A DNA stretch of 15,362 nt, taken from contig CBDUQI010000140.1 in the NCBI GenBank assembly GCA_965369325.1, positions 1 through 15,362 on the forward strand, given 5' to 3'. The position numbers and the translations under genes were made by a program. The notes under the pieces were generated by a model. The model did not search any database, was not told where the DNA came from, and saw nothing but the letters and a program-made list of their open reading frames with translations. The DNA is from CBDUQI01 sp965369325 (GTDB lineage Bacteria > Pseudomonadota > Gammaproteobacteria > Steroidobacterales > JBCBZW01). How positions within the stretch are numbered: position 1 is the stretch's first letter; every line of letters begins with the position of its first letter. Below are positions 7,447-15,355 of this stretch, one piece after another.

Positions 7447-8582
7447 TGTGCGGCGGCAGTAGGGATCACGATGCAATGAAGATCATCGCTATCCAGTCGC
7501 AGCCGCGCGGGCTGCTGGTCACCTGGCAGGACAACACGGTTAGTGAGTTCCCGTGGATCTGGCTGCGCGACAACGACGTGGCGGAACTACATCCGCAAAC
7601 TCACGAGCGCACCTTCGATCTCACCAGTGTGCCGCTGAACATCTCGCCACTCGCCTGTCGCCAGCAGGGCGATGGCATCCGCATCGATTGGCCGGACCGC
7701 GATACGGCTGCTCACTACCCCGAGGGCTGGCTTTACGCGTACCGCCCCGGCGCCCCACGCGCGGACCCCGCACGAATCGAACGGCATCTGTGGGACGGCA
7801 AAGCGCTGAGCGCGATCCCGCAGTTCAGCGCCAAGCGTTGTCAGCAGTCGCCAGGGGCATTGCGCGAGGCACTGCGGGCGCTCAAGCGCACGGGCCTAAT
7901 ACGAGTGGATGAGCTGGCGGACGCCCCATCCGCCGGGGCCGACTTTGGCGCGCTGGTCGGCTTTATGCGCGAAACCAATTTTGGTCTTACCTTTGATGTT
8001 GAGTTAAAGCGCGATCCGAACAATCTGGCCTACACGTCGGTACACCTGCCGCTGCACAGCGATCTGACGAATCAGGAGCTGATGCCGGGTTATCAGTTTT
8101 TGCATTGCTACAAAAACACTGTGACCGGCGGCGCCTCGGTGTTTGCAGATGGATTCAGGATTGCCGAGGACCTGCGCCGCGAGCATCCAGGGCACTTTCG
8201 GCTGCTGAGCGAAGTTGCCGTGCCGTGCCGTTTTCATGATGAGCTGTGTGATATTCGCAGCCGCCGCAAAGTCATCACGCTGAGCGAGGACGGCACTGCC
8301 GTGGAGGAATTTGCCCTGAACGCCCATCTGGCCGATGTGCCGGATATGCCGCCAGCGCTGCTGTATGACTACTACGCCGCCTATCAGGATGCAATGGTGC
8401 GCTGTCGGGCCCCTAACTACGCCGTGCATTGCCAGCTTCAGCCCGGCCAGATGGTTATATTCGACAACCGGCGTGTGTTGCACGGGCGAGCCGCTTTCGA
8501 TGGCGCTAAAGGCGAGCGCCATCTGCGCGGTTACTACATCGATCGGGTAGAAGTGGACAGCTGCTTGCGCCAGCTCGGGTAA
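7446..8582 (+). CDS. Gamma-butyrobetaine 2-oxoglutarate dioxygenase (BBOX-type)
   Basis: Fe(II)/2-oxoglutarate hydroxylase that converts gamma-butyrobetaine to L-carnitine with O2. The ATG at 7446 overlaps the caiD stop (TGATG) and follows GGAAGGGG, so it is chosen; an internal ATG at 7476 is an alternative closer to the usual N-terminus. Counting from 7446 (378 residues), the iron ligands are His204 and Asp206 (LPLHSDLTNQEL) and distal His346 (RRVLHGR), with Arg361 as the likely 2-oxoglutarate anchor. NNLAYTSVHL and the TVTGG-DGF segment match animal and Pseudomonas BBOX. The N-terminal domain keeps PWIWLRDN, but the cysteines that follow in human BBOX and bind zinc are absent (WLRDNDVAELHPQTHER). 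It offers a CoA-free route to the carnitine that CdhA oxidises. Confidence 0.9.
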   Translation: MCGGSRDHDAMKIIAIQSQPRGLLVTWQDNTVSEFPWIWLRDNDVAELHPQTHERTFDLTSVPLNISPLACRQQGDGIRIDWPDRDTAAHYPEGWLYAYRPGAPRADPARIERHLWDGKALSAIPQFSAKRCQQSPGALREALRALKRTGLIRVDELADAPSAGADFGALVGFMRETNFGLTFDVELKRDPNNLAYTSVHLPLHSDLTNQELMPGYQFLHCYKNTVTGGASVFADGFRIAEDLRREHPGHFRLLSEVAVPCRFHDELCDIRSRRKVITLSEDGTAVEEFALNAHLADVPDMPPALLYDYYAAYQDAMVRCRAPNYAVHCQLQPGQMVIFDNRRVLHGRAAFDGAKGERHLRGYYIDRVEVDSCLRQLG

Positions 8583-8586
8583 GGAG
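8581..8586 (+). promoter_or_regulatory. Strong Shine-Dalgarno not aligned with the next gene's ATG
   Basis: AAGGAG overlaps the stop codon of the dioxygenase gene. It is 37 bases from the ATG at 8624 but 9 bases from a TTG at 8596, which opens a 19-codon frame ending at 8655. It may load ribosomes for a short leader peptide, or the downstream gene may depend on re-initiation. Confidence 0.3.
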
Positions 8587-8623
8587 TGCAATTGCTTGAC
8601 CGCCTCACCTGCCATGATGTGCA

Positions 8624-9100
8624 ATGCTGCAGATGAACGACCATATAGACGTTAATCCGCAGAAGCTGCTCGGGCTGATCGCCTCCACGCTGGACCGATT
8701 GTTCTTTGGGGAAGAAAAAGCGGTCGCCAAAAAACTGTATCGACAATTGCGCGACGGCAACGCGCCGCAGGTGATGCGCCTGGATGCGGGTGAGCATGGT
8801 GATCTGAACTGCCGCCTGTCGCTGGACACTACTGAGTGCAGCGCTCGGCCGGGGTTTGCCGTGTTTCGCCAGGTGCTCGCGGCGCACCTGCAAGCGGTCG
8901 CAAAGCGGCTGGAGGAAGGTGAAGGGCCCAATGTGTACACTAGCGATGCGAGCAGCGAGATGATCTTTAATATCCCGGGCGCGATCGAGTACAACGAGCA
9001 GGTCTATGTTCTGGTGACCGGGGTTCAGCAAACCCAACCAGGTGTACTGACCTTTAAGCTGCAGTTTCTGGACCCCGCTCAGTTCGCCAAGTCCGGATAA
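8624..9100 (+). CDS. Unrecognised 158-residue protein between the dioxygenase and dddP genes
   Basis: I do not recognise the family. The protein has no signal peptide or membrane segment and looks soluble. The N-terminal part (about 1-90) looks helical (LLGLIASTLDRLFFGEEK; AAHLQAVAKRL). The C-terminal third looks like beta strands (EMIFNIPGAIEY, QVYVLVTGVQQ, GVLTFKLQFLDP). Only two cysteines are present and no metal-binding cluster is seen. The start is either ATG 8624 or ATG 8633 (MNDHIDV); neither has a good ribosome-binding site, and a stop at 8615-8617 prevents a longer frame. It is on the operon strand, with composition like its neighbours. It is separated from dddP by only one codon in the same frame. 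A role linked to the DddP-like enzyme or the dioxygenase is possible from position alone. Confidence 0.7.
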   Translation: MLQMNDHIDVNPQKLLGLIASTLDRLFFGEEKAVAKKLYRQLRDGNAPQVMRLDAGEHGDLNCRLSLDTTECSARPGFAVFRQVLAAHLQAVAKRLEEGEGPNVYTSDASSEMIFNIPGAIEYNEQVYVLVTGVQQTQPGVLTFKLQFLDPAQFAKSG

Positions 9101-9103
9101 GCG

Positions 9104-10429
9104 GTGTATTCGAAAGAACCCAAGATTCGTCCTGCTGCCCCATTGGCCACTACGGCGCTGCGTGGCGACGGCACGCCTGATGACAACGATCGCATTGAGA
9201 TCGGCCCCACGGCGCTGGCGTATGAGGAGTGGGCGGCAAGAGGTTTAACCCTGCCCGAGGTGACCCGCATGCGCGAAACGCGCCTGGGTCGGGTGTGCGA
9301 GCAGTTGCAGGCGCGCGATTACGCCGGCGCGCTGTTATTCGACCCGCTGAATATCCGCTACGCGACCGACAGCTCCAATATGCACATCTGGGTGCTGCAC
9401 AACCCGGCCCGGGCTGTCTTCGTCTCGGCCGATGGCTACGTGGTGCTCTGGGATTTTCATCGCTGCGATCACTTGTCCACCCATCTGCCGCTGGTGCGCG
9501 AGATTCGCGGCGGCGCCGGGTTTTTCTATTTCGAAACCGGCGATCGCACAGCGCAGGTGGCACAGGCGTTCGTCGGCCAGCTGGATGCGCTGATGCGCGA
9601 GCACGCCGGTGGCAATCGCCGCCTGGCGGTCGACCGGATGGAAATTGCCGGTGTGTTGGCGCTGCAGGAAGCCGGCGTCGATATCCGCAGCGGTCAGCAA
9701 GTGATGGAGCATGCGCGCGCCATCAAGTCCGAGGATGAGGTGAACGCCATGCGTTGTGCCATCGACACCTGCGAGCGTGCGATGGCAGTGATGCACCAGC
9801 ATCTGGCTCCCGGCATCAGCGAGAACGAACTATGGGCGCATTTGCACGCGCAGAACATCAAGCGCGGCGGCGAGTGGATCGAAACCCGTATCTTAAACTC
9901 CGGCCCGCGCACCAACCCGTGGATGCAGGAGAGTGGCCCGCGAGTCGTTCAGCCCGGCGATTTGCTTGCGTTCGATACCGATCTGGTAGGGCCCTACGGC
10001 ATGTGCGCCGATTTGTCTCGCACCTGGTACTGCGGTGATAAACAGCCAAGCGATGAGCAGCGTCGCCTGTATCGCCTGGCGCACGAACACATCGAGACCA
10101 ACACCCAGTTATTGCGGCCCGGCACCAGCTTTCATGAGCTGGCGTTTGGTGGCCACCAACTCACCGAGGAGTTTGTGCCACAGCGCTACGGAGTAAAGAT
10201 GCACGGCATTGGGCTATGCGACGAATTCCCGGGCATCTACTACCCTCAAGACTATATCGAAGGCGCTTTCGACTACGTGGTGCAGCCGGGCATGACGTTC
10301 TGCGTGGAGGCCTACTTTGGCGCGGTCGGCGGGCGTGACGGCGTTAAGCTGGAAGAGCAGGTACTGGTGACCGAGCAGGGGCCGCAGCGACTCAGTCAGT
10401 ATCCGTATGATGAACGACTGCTAAGCTGA
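9104..10429 (+). CDS. dddP: DddP-like protein (DMSP lyase, M24 peptidase fold)
   Basis: 441 residues, the length of DddP. The GTG at 9104 must be the start because a stop lies in frame two codons upstream, and GDGTPDDNDRIEIGPT at 21-36 matches the DddP N-terminus. The M24 (creatinase/aminopeptidase P) fold is shown by FDTDL, MCADLSRTW, KMHGIGLCDEFP and CVEA. From memory, the DddP iron ligands and catalytic aspartate of the Ruegeria enzyme are D295, D297, D307, H371, E406, E421 and D377. Here Asp291, Asp293, Asp303, His367, Glu402, Glu417 and Asp373 align with a constant offset of four. The known reaction is DMSP to dimethyl sulfide and acrylate. Being inside a carnitine operon, it could serve co-catabolism of DMSP or may have shifted to another trimethylammonium substrate. 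Confidence 0.85.
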   Translation: MYSKEPKIRPAAPLATTALRGDGTPDDNDRIEIGPTALAYEEWAARGLTLPEVTRMRETRLGRVCEQLQARDYAGALLFDPLNIRYATDSSNMHIWVLHNPARAVFVSADGYVVLWDFHRCDHLSTHLPLVREIRGGAGFFYFETGDRTAQVAQAFVGQLDALMREHAGGNRRLAVDRMEIAGVLALQEAGVDIRSGQQVMEHARAIKSEDEVNAMRCAIDTCERAMAVMHQHLAPGISENELWAHLHAQNIKRGGEWIETRILNSGPRTNPWMQESGPRVVQPGDLLAFDTDLVGPYGMCADLSRTWYCGDKQPSDEQRRLYRLAHEHIETNTQLLRPGTSFHELAFGGHQLTEEFVPQRYGVKMHGIGLCDEFPGIYYPQDYIEGAFDYVVQPGMTFCVEAYFGAVGGRDGVKLEEQVLVTEQGPQRLSQYPYDERLLS

Positions 10430-10471
10430 TGTTGCTTTGACGCTTTTAAAACCCCGCAGGAAGCCGTGCTG

Positions 10472-11335
10472 ATGAGCCTTTACCAACGCGCCGTGTTGAT
10501 GATTATTCTGGCCGGTGCCTTTCTGAGTACGGCGGGGCTAGGGATTCGCCTGCTCGAAGGTGCCAATGGCATGGAGATTGTGTTTTACCGCGCGTTGGGT
10601 ATGGCATTTTTCATGCTGGGCGTGTTGATTGTGCGGCGTGGCACGAGTGCGTTCAAAGACCTGATTAAGATTGATCGTACCGATCTGCTGGCGGCTGTTT
10701 TCTACGCGGTCGCCTCCTTTACGATTGTGTTTGCGATCCTGCACACCACTGTGGCCAACGTCATGTTTATTGTGTCACTGGCGCCGTTTATCGCCGCCCT
10801 GCTTGGCCGCGTGGTGCTGGGCGAGCGTGTAGGTCTTCGCACCTGGATTGCGATTGGCGTCGCGATTGCGGGCGTGTTGATCATGGTGGAAGGCGGGCTT
10901 TCAGGTGATGGTTATCTGGGTATCGCCTTGGCCTTTGCGATGGCGGTTGCTTACGCATCCTTTACCGTTACTCTGCGCCACGGCAGCGGTGGCGACATGA
11001 TGCCGGCCATCTGTTGGGCTGGCGCGATCGTTGCCGTTGTTGCCATGCTCACCACTCAGGTGGGTGTGCCGTCCCCGCGCGACCTGCTGATCTGCCTAGG
11101 GTTGGGTGTGTTTCAGACCGGTTTGGGGGCCTTGCTGATGGTGCTGGGGTCGCGTCATGTGCCGGCCGCGCAAATTGCGTTTCTGGCGATGCTTGAGGTG
11201 GTGCTGAGCCCGGTGTGGGTCTGGCTGGTGGTCGGGGAAACACCGGCGGCCGCCAGCTTACTGGGCGGTGCCGTTATCCTGGGGGCGATTAGTTACCAGG
11301 CGCTTGGCAGCCTGGACCAGCAAAGCCCGGCCTGA
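10472..11335 (+). CDS. EamA/DMT-superfamily transporter
   Basis: 287 residues from the ATG at 10472, chosen over a GTG at 10466 because AGGAA at 10458-10462 lies 9 bases upstream of it. Ten hydrophobic segments can be counted in two five-segment halves, for example MIILAGAFLSTAGLGIRLL, LLAAVFYAVASFTIVFAIL and YLGIALAFAMAVAYASFTVTL. This is the standard two-EamA-domain inner-membrane layout. Family members export or exchange small metabolites. The gene is last in the operon, 42 bases after dddP, so it may move a betaine, DMSP or a pathway product, but the sequence does not reveal the substrate. No BCCT or ABC betaine importer is present in the window. Confidence 0.85.
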   Translation: MSLYQRAVLMIILAGAFLSTAGLGIRLLEGANGMEIVFYRALGMAFFMLGVLIVRRGTSAFKDLIKIDRTDLLAAVFYAVASFTIVFAILHTTVANVMFIVSLAPFIAALLGRVVLGERVGLRTWIAIGVAIAGVLIMVEGGLSGDGYLGIALAFAMAVAYASFTVTLRHGSGGDMMPAICWAGAIVAVVAMLTTQVGVPSPRDLLICLGLGVFQTGLGALLMVLGSRHVPAAQIAFLAMLEVVLSPVWVWLVVGETPAAASLLGGAVILGAISYQALGSLDQQSPA

Positions 11336-11353
11336 GTCCGTCGCTTGCCGGTG

Positions 11354-12475
11354 TCAGCGGTGCAGCGCCTGCTGCAAGTCCTCCAGAACATCCAGTGGGT
11401 GCTCCAGGCCCACCGACAGGCGCAACAAATTCGGCGGGGCCATGGTCTGCGCACCCTCAATCGAGGCACGATGCTCGATGAGTGTATGGGTGCCGCCGAG
11501 ACTGGTTGCACGCCGTACCAGCTTGAGCTTTGCGGTGACTTGCATAGCCGTGCCAGCATCACCATCAACACACACCGACAACATGCCGCCGAAATCCGAC
11601 ATTTGCTGCCGGGCCAGAGCGTGGCCGCTGTCACTGACAAGCCCTGGATAGTGCACACGCTGCACACCCGGGTGTTCGGCCAGCGCGCTGGCCAGCGTCA
11701 TGGCATTGGCGCATTGGGTCTTCACCCGGCAGACCAGTGTGTGCAGCCCGCGCTGGATCAGCCAGCTGTCAAACGGTGAAAGTACTGCGCCGCCTTCGCG
11801 CTGCACATCGCGCAAGCGCCCGAACGTGTCATCCTCCCGCGCGCTGATCACAAGGCCGCCCATCGCGTCGCTGTGCCCGCCCAGATACTTGGTGGCCGAA
11901 TGCACAACCAGGTCGGCGCCCAGTTTGATCGGCTGCTGCAGCACTGGTGTACCCCAGGTGTTGTCGCAGCAACACAGCGCGCCCGCTTCGTGCGCAATGT
12001 CAGCCAGCGCGCGCAGGTCCACTACTTTTACCAGCGGATTGGACGGTGACTCCGTCCAGATCATCCGGGTGGCCGGCGTGATCGCCTTGCGTACTGCATC
12101 CAGGTTGGTCATGTCGACGGTGCTGATTTGCAGGCCCCAGCGCCCAAACAACTTCTGCTGCAGATTGCGCACGCCAAAGTACAGGTCGTCGGGGGCAATC
12201 ACATGGTCGCCGGGCTGCAGCGTCTGCAGCACGCTCATGATGGCGGCCATGCCGGTGGCGAAGGCAGCACCGCCGACGCCGCCTTCCAGCACACTCACGC
12301 AGTGCTCTAGCGTTTGCCGATTGGGATTGTCTTCGCGTGAGTAGATGTACCCGCGATGAAACTCCCCGTCCGGGTCACGCTCGAAGGTGGTGGAGGTGTG
12401 CAGCGGTGGGGTGATGGCACCGGTAGCGCTGTCCGGCGCCTGGCCCGCGTGTATCGCCTGGGTTTCCATCCGCAT
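11354..12475 (-). CDS. Cys/Met-metabolism PLP-dependent enzyme (cystathionine gamma-synthase/lyase family)
   Basis: 373 residues. The start at 12475 is supported by CAGGAG seven bases upstream on the minus strand, although the frame stays open to 13087. Family motifs are YIYSREDNPNRQTLE (43-57), a PLP-stacking tyrosine Tyr99 in DDLYFGVRNL, Asp171 in DNTWGTP, and the Schiff-base Lys196 in HSATKYLGGHSDAMGG. The C-terminal SLGGTHTLIEHRA and LLRLSVGLEHPLDVLEDL are also typical. It catalyses elimination or replacement at the beta or gamma carbon of cysteine, cystathionine or homoserine derivatives. Which one cannot be decided from motifs. It faces the operon tail to tail with an 18-base gap. A sulfur role together with DddP is conceivable, but unrelated housekeeping is equally likely. 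Confidence 0.87.
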   Translation of the reverse strand: MRMETQAIHAGQAPDSATGAITPPLHTSTTFERDPDGEFHRGYIYSREDNPNRQTLEHCVSVLEGGVGGAAFATGMAAIMSVLQTLQPGDHVIAPDDLYFGVRNLQQKLFGRWGLQISTVDMTNLDAVRKAITPATRMIWTESPSNPLVKVVDLRALADIAHEAGALCCCDNTWGTPVLQQPIKLGADLVVHSATKYLGGHSDAMGGLVISAREDDTFGRLRDVQREGGAVLSPFDSWLIQRGLHTLVCRVKTQCANAMTLASALAEHPGVQRVHYPGLVSDSGHALARQQMSDFGGMLSVCVDGDAGTAMQVTAKLKLVRRATSLGGTHTLIEHRASIEGAQTMAPPNLLRLSVGLEHPLDVLEDLQQALHR

Positions 12476-12669
12476 TGTGTGGCTCCTGCAAGTGTTTAGA
12501 CCGCGCTCAGCATAAGCGTTGCCGCGCGCCCGCGCACGCGATGTGGGCGCAGCAGGTGCTGCCCGAGTGGGCGTTTTTGCCTGTGCCAGAGGTCGCACTC
12601 GCCATTGCGTCCGCCGCGGGTCTCTGGCGTAGTACCATCTCACGCATCGCGAATGCGGATCTGTTGCCC

Positions 12670-13821
12670 ATGAGTACATCAAGCCATCCCGCACACCTGA
12701 AGCTGTTTGCCGCGTTGCTGGACTTTGCCCGGGCGGGCAAGGAGACACGCGCGGCGCTCGATTATCGTATTCCGGTGACCGCCTACACCTCGCAGCAGCA
12801 GTTTGAACGTGAGCGTGCGCTGTTCGCCGCCACGCCATTGTCACTTGGGCACGAAAGCCAGATCCCCGAGCCAGGCGATGCCATCGTCCACGATGCACTG
12901 GGCGCGCCGCTGGTGACCGTGCGCGATCGCGATGGGCAGATCGCCACCTTCCTGAACGTGTGCCGCCATCGGGGCATGCGGTTACTGGCGCAGACCGGGC
13001 AGACCCGCTTACGGGCGTTGATGTGTCCTTACCACCACTGGACCTACGCGCTGGATGGTGAGCTGAAAAGCGTGCCGTTGCAGGCAAGCTTCAAAGGCTT
13101 GGACAAGCAGACGCTGGGGCTGGTGAAGATGCCCACACAAGTGCGTCACGGCATGATCTGGGTGCAGCTAACCCCCGGTGGGCAGATGAACCTGGACGCC
13201 CATCTTGCGGGTATCGGCGCCGACCTGGACGCCTTTGGTATACCCACCGCAGTGCACTACCGCCAGCACGCACGAAGTATTAAGTGCAATTGGAAGCTGA
13301 TCCAGGATGCGTTCCTGGATGGCTACCACGTAACGCGTCTGCACCGAAAAACCATTGGGCCCTACTTTCCCGATTCGCTAGCGGTCACCGAAGTGGACGG
13401 CACGCACATCCGCTCCGCAGTGGCACGCAAAGAGATCTTTGATGCGCTGGCGCTGCCGCCCGAGCAATGGGACTTACGCGGGCACGCCACCTACAGCTAC
13501 ACCATTTTCCCCAACAGCATTTTCATTATGCATCCCGACTACACCAGCCACATCGCGCTGTATCCGCGCAGCGCCGATGAGACAGTGTTTGTGCACAACA
13601 TGCTGGTGCCCGAGATGCCAAACACTGACAAAGGGCGCGCTCACTACGATGCGTCGTTCGAGCTGATCGATGGCGGTGTGTTTGAGGCGGAGGATATATT
13701 TGTCAGCGAGGGCGCGCAGGCCGGCATGGGCACGGGTACCAATACGCACTTGCGCGTCGGGGGGCACGAGCTCGGTCTGGTGCAGTTCCACGAGATCCTG
13801 GCACGTGAGCTGCCTGCCTGA
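12670..13821 (+). CDS. Rieske non-heme iron oxygenase, alpha subunit
   Basis: 383 residues from the ATG at 12670; a longer start at 12541 cannot be excluded, and neither has a clear ribosome-binding site. The Rieske 2Fe-2S ligands are Cys98 and His100 (NVCRHRGMRL) and Cys119 and His122 (CPYHHW). The catalytic domain has NWKLIQDAFLDGYHVTRLH: Asp217 as the bridging aspartate, His220 and His225 as iron ligands, and probably Asp342 (EAEDIFV) as the third. CntA carnitine oxygenase has glutamate at the bridging position, so the aspartate here argues against that enzyme. No reductase, ferredoxin or beta subunit is adjacent, so electrons must come from elsewhere. The substrate is unknown; demethylation or hydroxylation of a betaine-pathway compound is only a contextual possibility. 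Confidence 0.85.
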   Translation: MSTSSHPAHLKLFAALLDFARAGKETRAALDYRIPVTAYTSQQQFERERALFAATPLSLGHESQIPEPGDAIVHDALGAPLVTVRDRDGQIATFLNVCRHRGMRLLAQTGQTRLRALMCPYHHWTYALDGELKSVPLQASFKGLDKQTLGLVKMPTQVRHGMIWVQLTPGGQMNLDAHLAGIGADLDAFGIPTAVHYRQHARSIKCNWKLIQDAFLDGYHVTRLHRKTIGPYFPDSLAVTEVDGTHIRSAVARKEIFDALALPPEQWDLRGHATYSYTIFPNSIFIMHPDYTSHIALYPRSADETVFVHNMLVPEMPNTDKGRAHYDASFELIDGGVFEAEDIFVSEGAQAGMGTGTNTHLRVGGHELGLVQFHEILARELPA

Positions 13822-13828
13822 ATGCGTT

Positions 13829-15355
13829 TTAGCCGAGCTGATCGCGTAGTTTGAATTTCTGAATCTTACCGGCCGGGTTACGCGGCAGTTCATCAATGGT
13901 GTGCAGCACCCGTGGTAGCTTGTACCGCGCCAGCCGCTCGCCAGCGAAATCACGCAGTGACTCAAGCTCCAGCGTCTGACCCTGCTCCATCACGATGACG
14001 GCGGTCACCGCCTCGCCCCATTTTTCATCGGGCAGTGCGATGACGGCCACATCGGCAACGGCCGGGTGGCCGTGCAACACGCTTTCCACCTCGGCGGGAT
14101 ACACATTCTCACCGCCGGTGATCACCATATCCTTCACCCGGTCGCTGATGTACAAAAAACCTTCCTCATCCAAATAGCCCACGTCGCCACTATGGAACCA
14201 GCCCAACTCGTCGATGGCCTCAGCGGTCGCTTGCGGGCGATTCCAGTAGCCTTTCATTACGTTGGGACCGCGAATGCAGACCTCACCCGGCTCGCCAGCC
14301 GGCAACGGCTGATTGGCCTCATCGACAACGCGTAACTCGGTGAACATGGGCGGCAGCCCGGCCGAACCGACTTTCTCGCGCACACTATCGGTAGTGAGAA
14401 GCGCGGCGAATGGAGCGGTTTCGGTGAGCCCGTAGCCCTGGCAGAACAGGATATCGCGCTTGCCGTAGATCTCGATCAGCGCCAGCGGTACCGGGGCGCC
14501 GCCGCAGATCAGCGCCTGCACGCTGCTCAGGTCGGTGTCGGCAAACTCCGGGTGCTGGGACATGAACAGGAACATGGCGGGCGCGCCGAACATTAACTGC
14601 ACGTCGTAGCGCTCGATATCTTTAAGCACCATGCCGGGGTCGAACTGGCGATGCAGAACAACGTGATTTCCGTTGGCCAGCCCTTGCAGGGTGGTGACAT
14701 TGAGCCCGCCAATGTGGAACAGCGGCGCACAGGTGAGCGATACTCTGTCCGGCGTGGTCTCGTTGTGCATGGCGTTGACGGTGTTCCAAAACAGGTTGCC
14801 GTGAGTGAGCATGGCGCCTTTGGGCAAACCGGTGGTTCCGGAGGTGTACATGATCAGGGCCAGTTCGTCCGCCAACACGGGCTCAGGGCCATCGATGGGG
14901 GCGTGTTCCTTCAGCAAGGCAGGCAGGTGATCGCAGGTGTCATCCGCGCTTTCGTAACGTATGTACCGGCGGCAGCACAGCGCATCTCGATGGGCCATCA
15001 CAACCGGGGCTAGCGCGTCGTCCAGCAGCAGCGTATGCAAACCGGCATCGTTAATGATGTATTCCAGTTCCGGGCCGGTCAGGCGGAAATTCAACGGCAC
15101 AAAGGTGGCGCCGAGACTGGCGGCCGCGTAGAGGGCTTGCATAAACACCGGGTGGTTCAGGCCCACCAGCCCCACCCGGTCGCCGCGGCACACCCCGCCT
15201 GCGCGCAACGCTGCTGCCAGCCGCGCGATCCGCTCGCCAAACTCCGCGTAGCTCCAGGTTTGCTCCTCAAAACTGATCGCCGGTCGGTTTGGGGTGAGCT
15301 GTACTCGCCGGGAAATTATGTAGCCCAGGCCGACATCAGGGGTTACTACATTCAT
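13829..15355 (-). CDS. AMP-forming acyl-CoA ligase (class I adenylate-forming)
   Basis: 508 residues, complete, with the start codon seven bases inside the right edge so its promoter is not visible. Motifs are the P-loop LIMYTSGTTGLPKGAMLTHG (168-186), CQGYGLTETAPF (305-316), the ATP aspartate in WFHSGDVGYLD (386-396), the hinge YISDRVKDMVITGGENVYP (402-420) and the catalytic Lys497 in NPAGKIQKFKLR. It activates a carboxylic acid to its CoA thioester through an acyl-adenylate. CaiC, the carnitine/crotonobetaine-CoA ligase, belongs to this family, but the motifs fit medium- or long-chain fatty-acid ligases equally well. Its stop is seven bases from the Rieske gene stop on the other strand. A second betaine-CoA ligase is a hypothesis only. 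Confidence 0.88.
   Translation of the reverse strand: MNVVTPDVGLGYIISRRVQLTPNRPAISFEEQTWSYAEFGERIARLAAALRAGGVCRGDRVGLVGLNHPVFMQALYAAASLGATFVPLNFRLTGPELEYIINDAGLHTLLLDDALAPVVMAHRDALCCRRYIRYESADDTCDHLPALLKEHAPIDGPEPVLADELALIMYTSGTTGLPKGAMLTHGNLFWNTVNAMHNETTPDRVSLTCAPLFHIGGLNVTTLQGLANGNHVVLHRQFDPGMVLKDIERYDVQLMFGAPAMFLFMSQHPEFADTDLSSVQALICGGAPVPLALIEIYGKRDILFCQGYGLTETAPFAALLTTDSVREKVGSAGLPPMFTELRVVDEANQPLPAGEPGEVCIRGPNVMKGYWNRPQATAEAIDELGWFHSGDVGYLDEEGFLYISDRVKDMVITGGENVYPAEVESVLHGHPAVADVAVIALPDEKWGEAVTAVIVMEQGQTLELESLRDFAGERLARYKLPRVLHTIDELPRNPAGKIQKFKLRDQLG

Noticed and set aside
11336..11353. Intrinsic terminator between the converging transporter and PLP enzyme genes
   Set aside because: The 18-base gap has no hairpin plus T-run. 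The same holds for the 7-base gap at 13822-13828.
12476..12669. Possible promoter between the PLP enzyme and Rieske genes
   Set aside because: The genes are divergent so promoters must be near here, but no -35/-10 pair with acceptable spacing and match could be assigned on either strand. The stretch may partly be coding if the Rieske gene starts at 12541.
12476..13087. Minus-strand frame upstream of the PLP enzyme stays open for 204 more codons
   Set aside because: It lies antisense to the Rieske gene, its residues (rich in Arg, Pro, Ala, Ser) look like a GC-rich shadow frame, and the enzyme's proper start with CAGGAG is at 12475.
12670..13821. Identification of the Rieske protein as CntA carnitine oxygenase
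   Set aside because: CntA has a bridging glutamate and a partner reductase gene CntB. Here the bridge is Asp217 and there is no reductase gene in the window.
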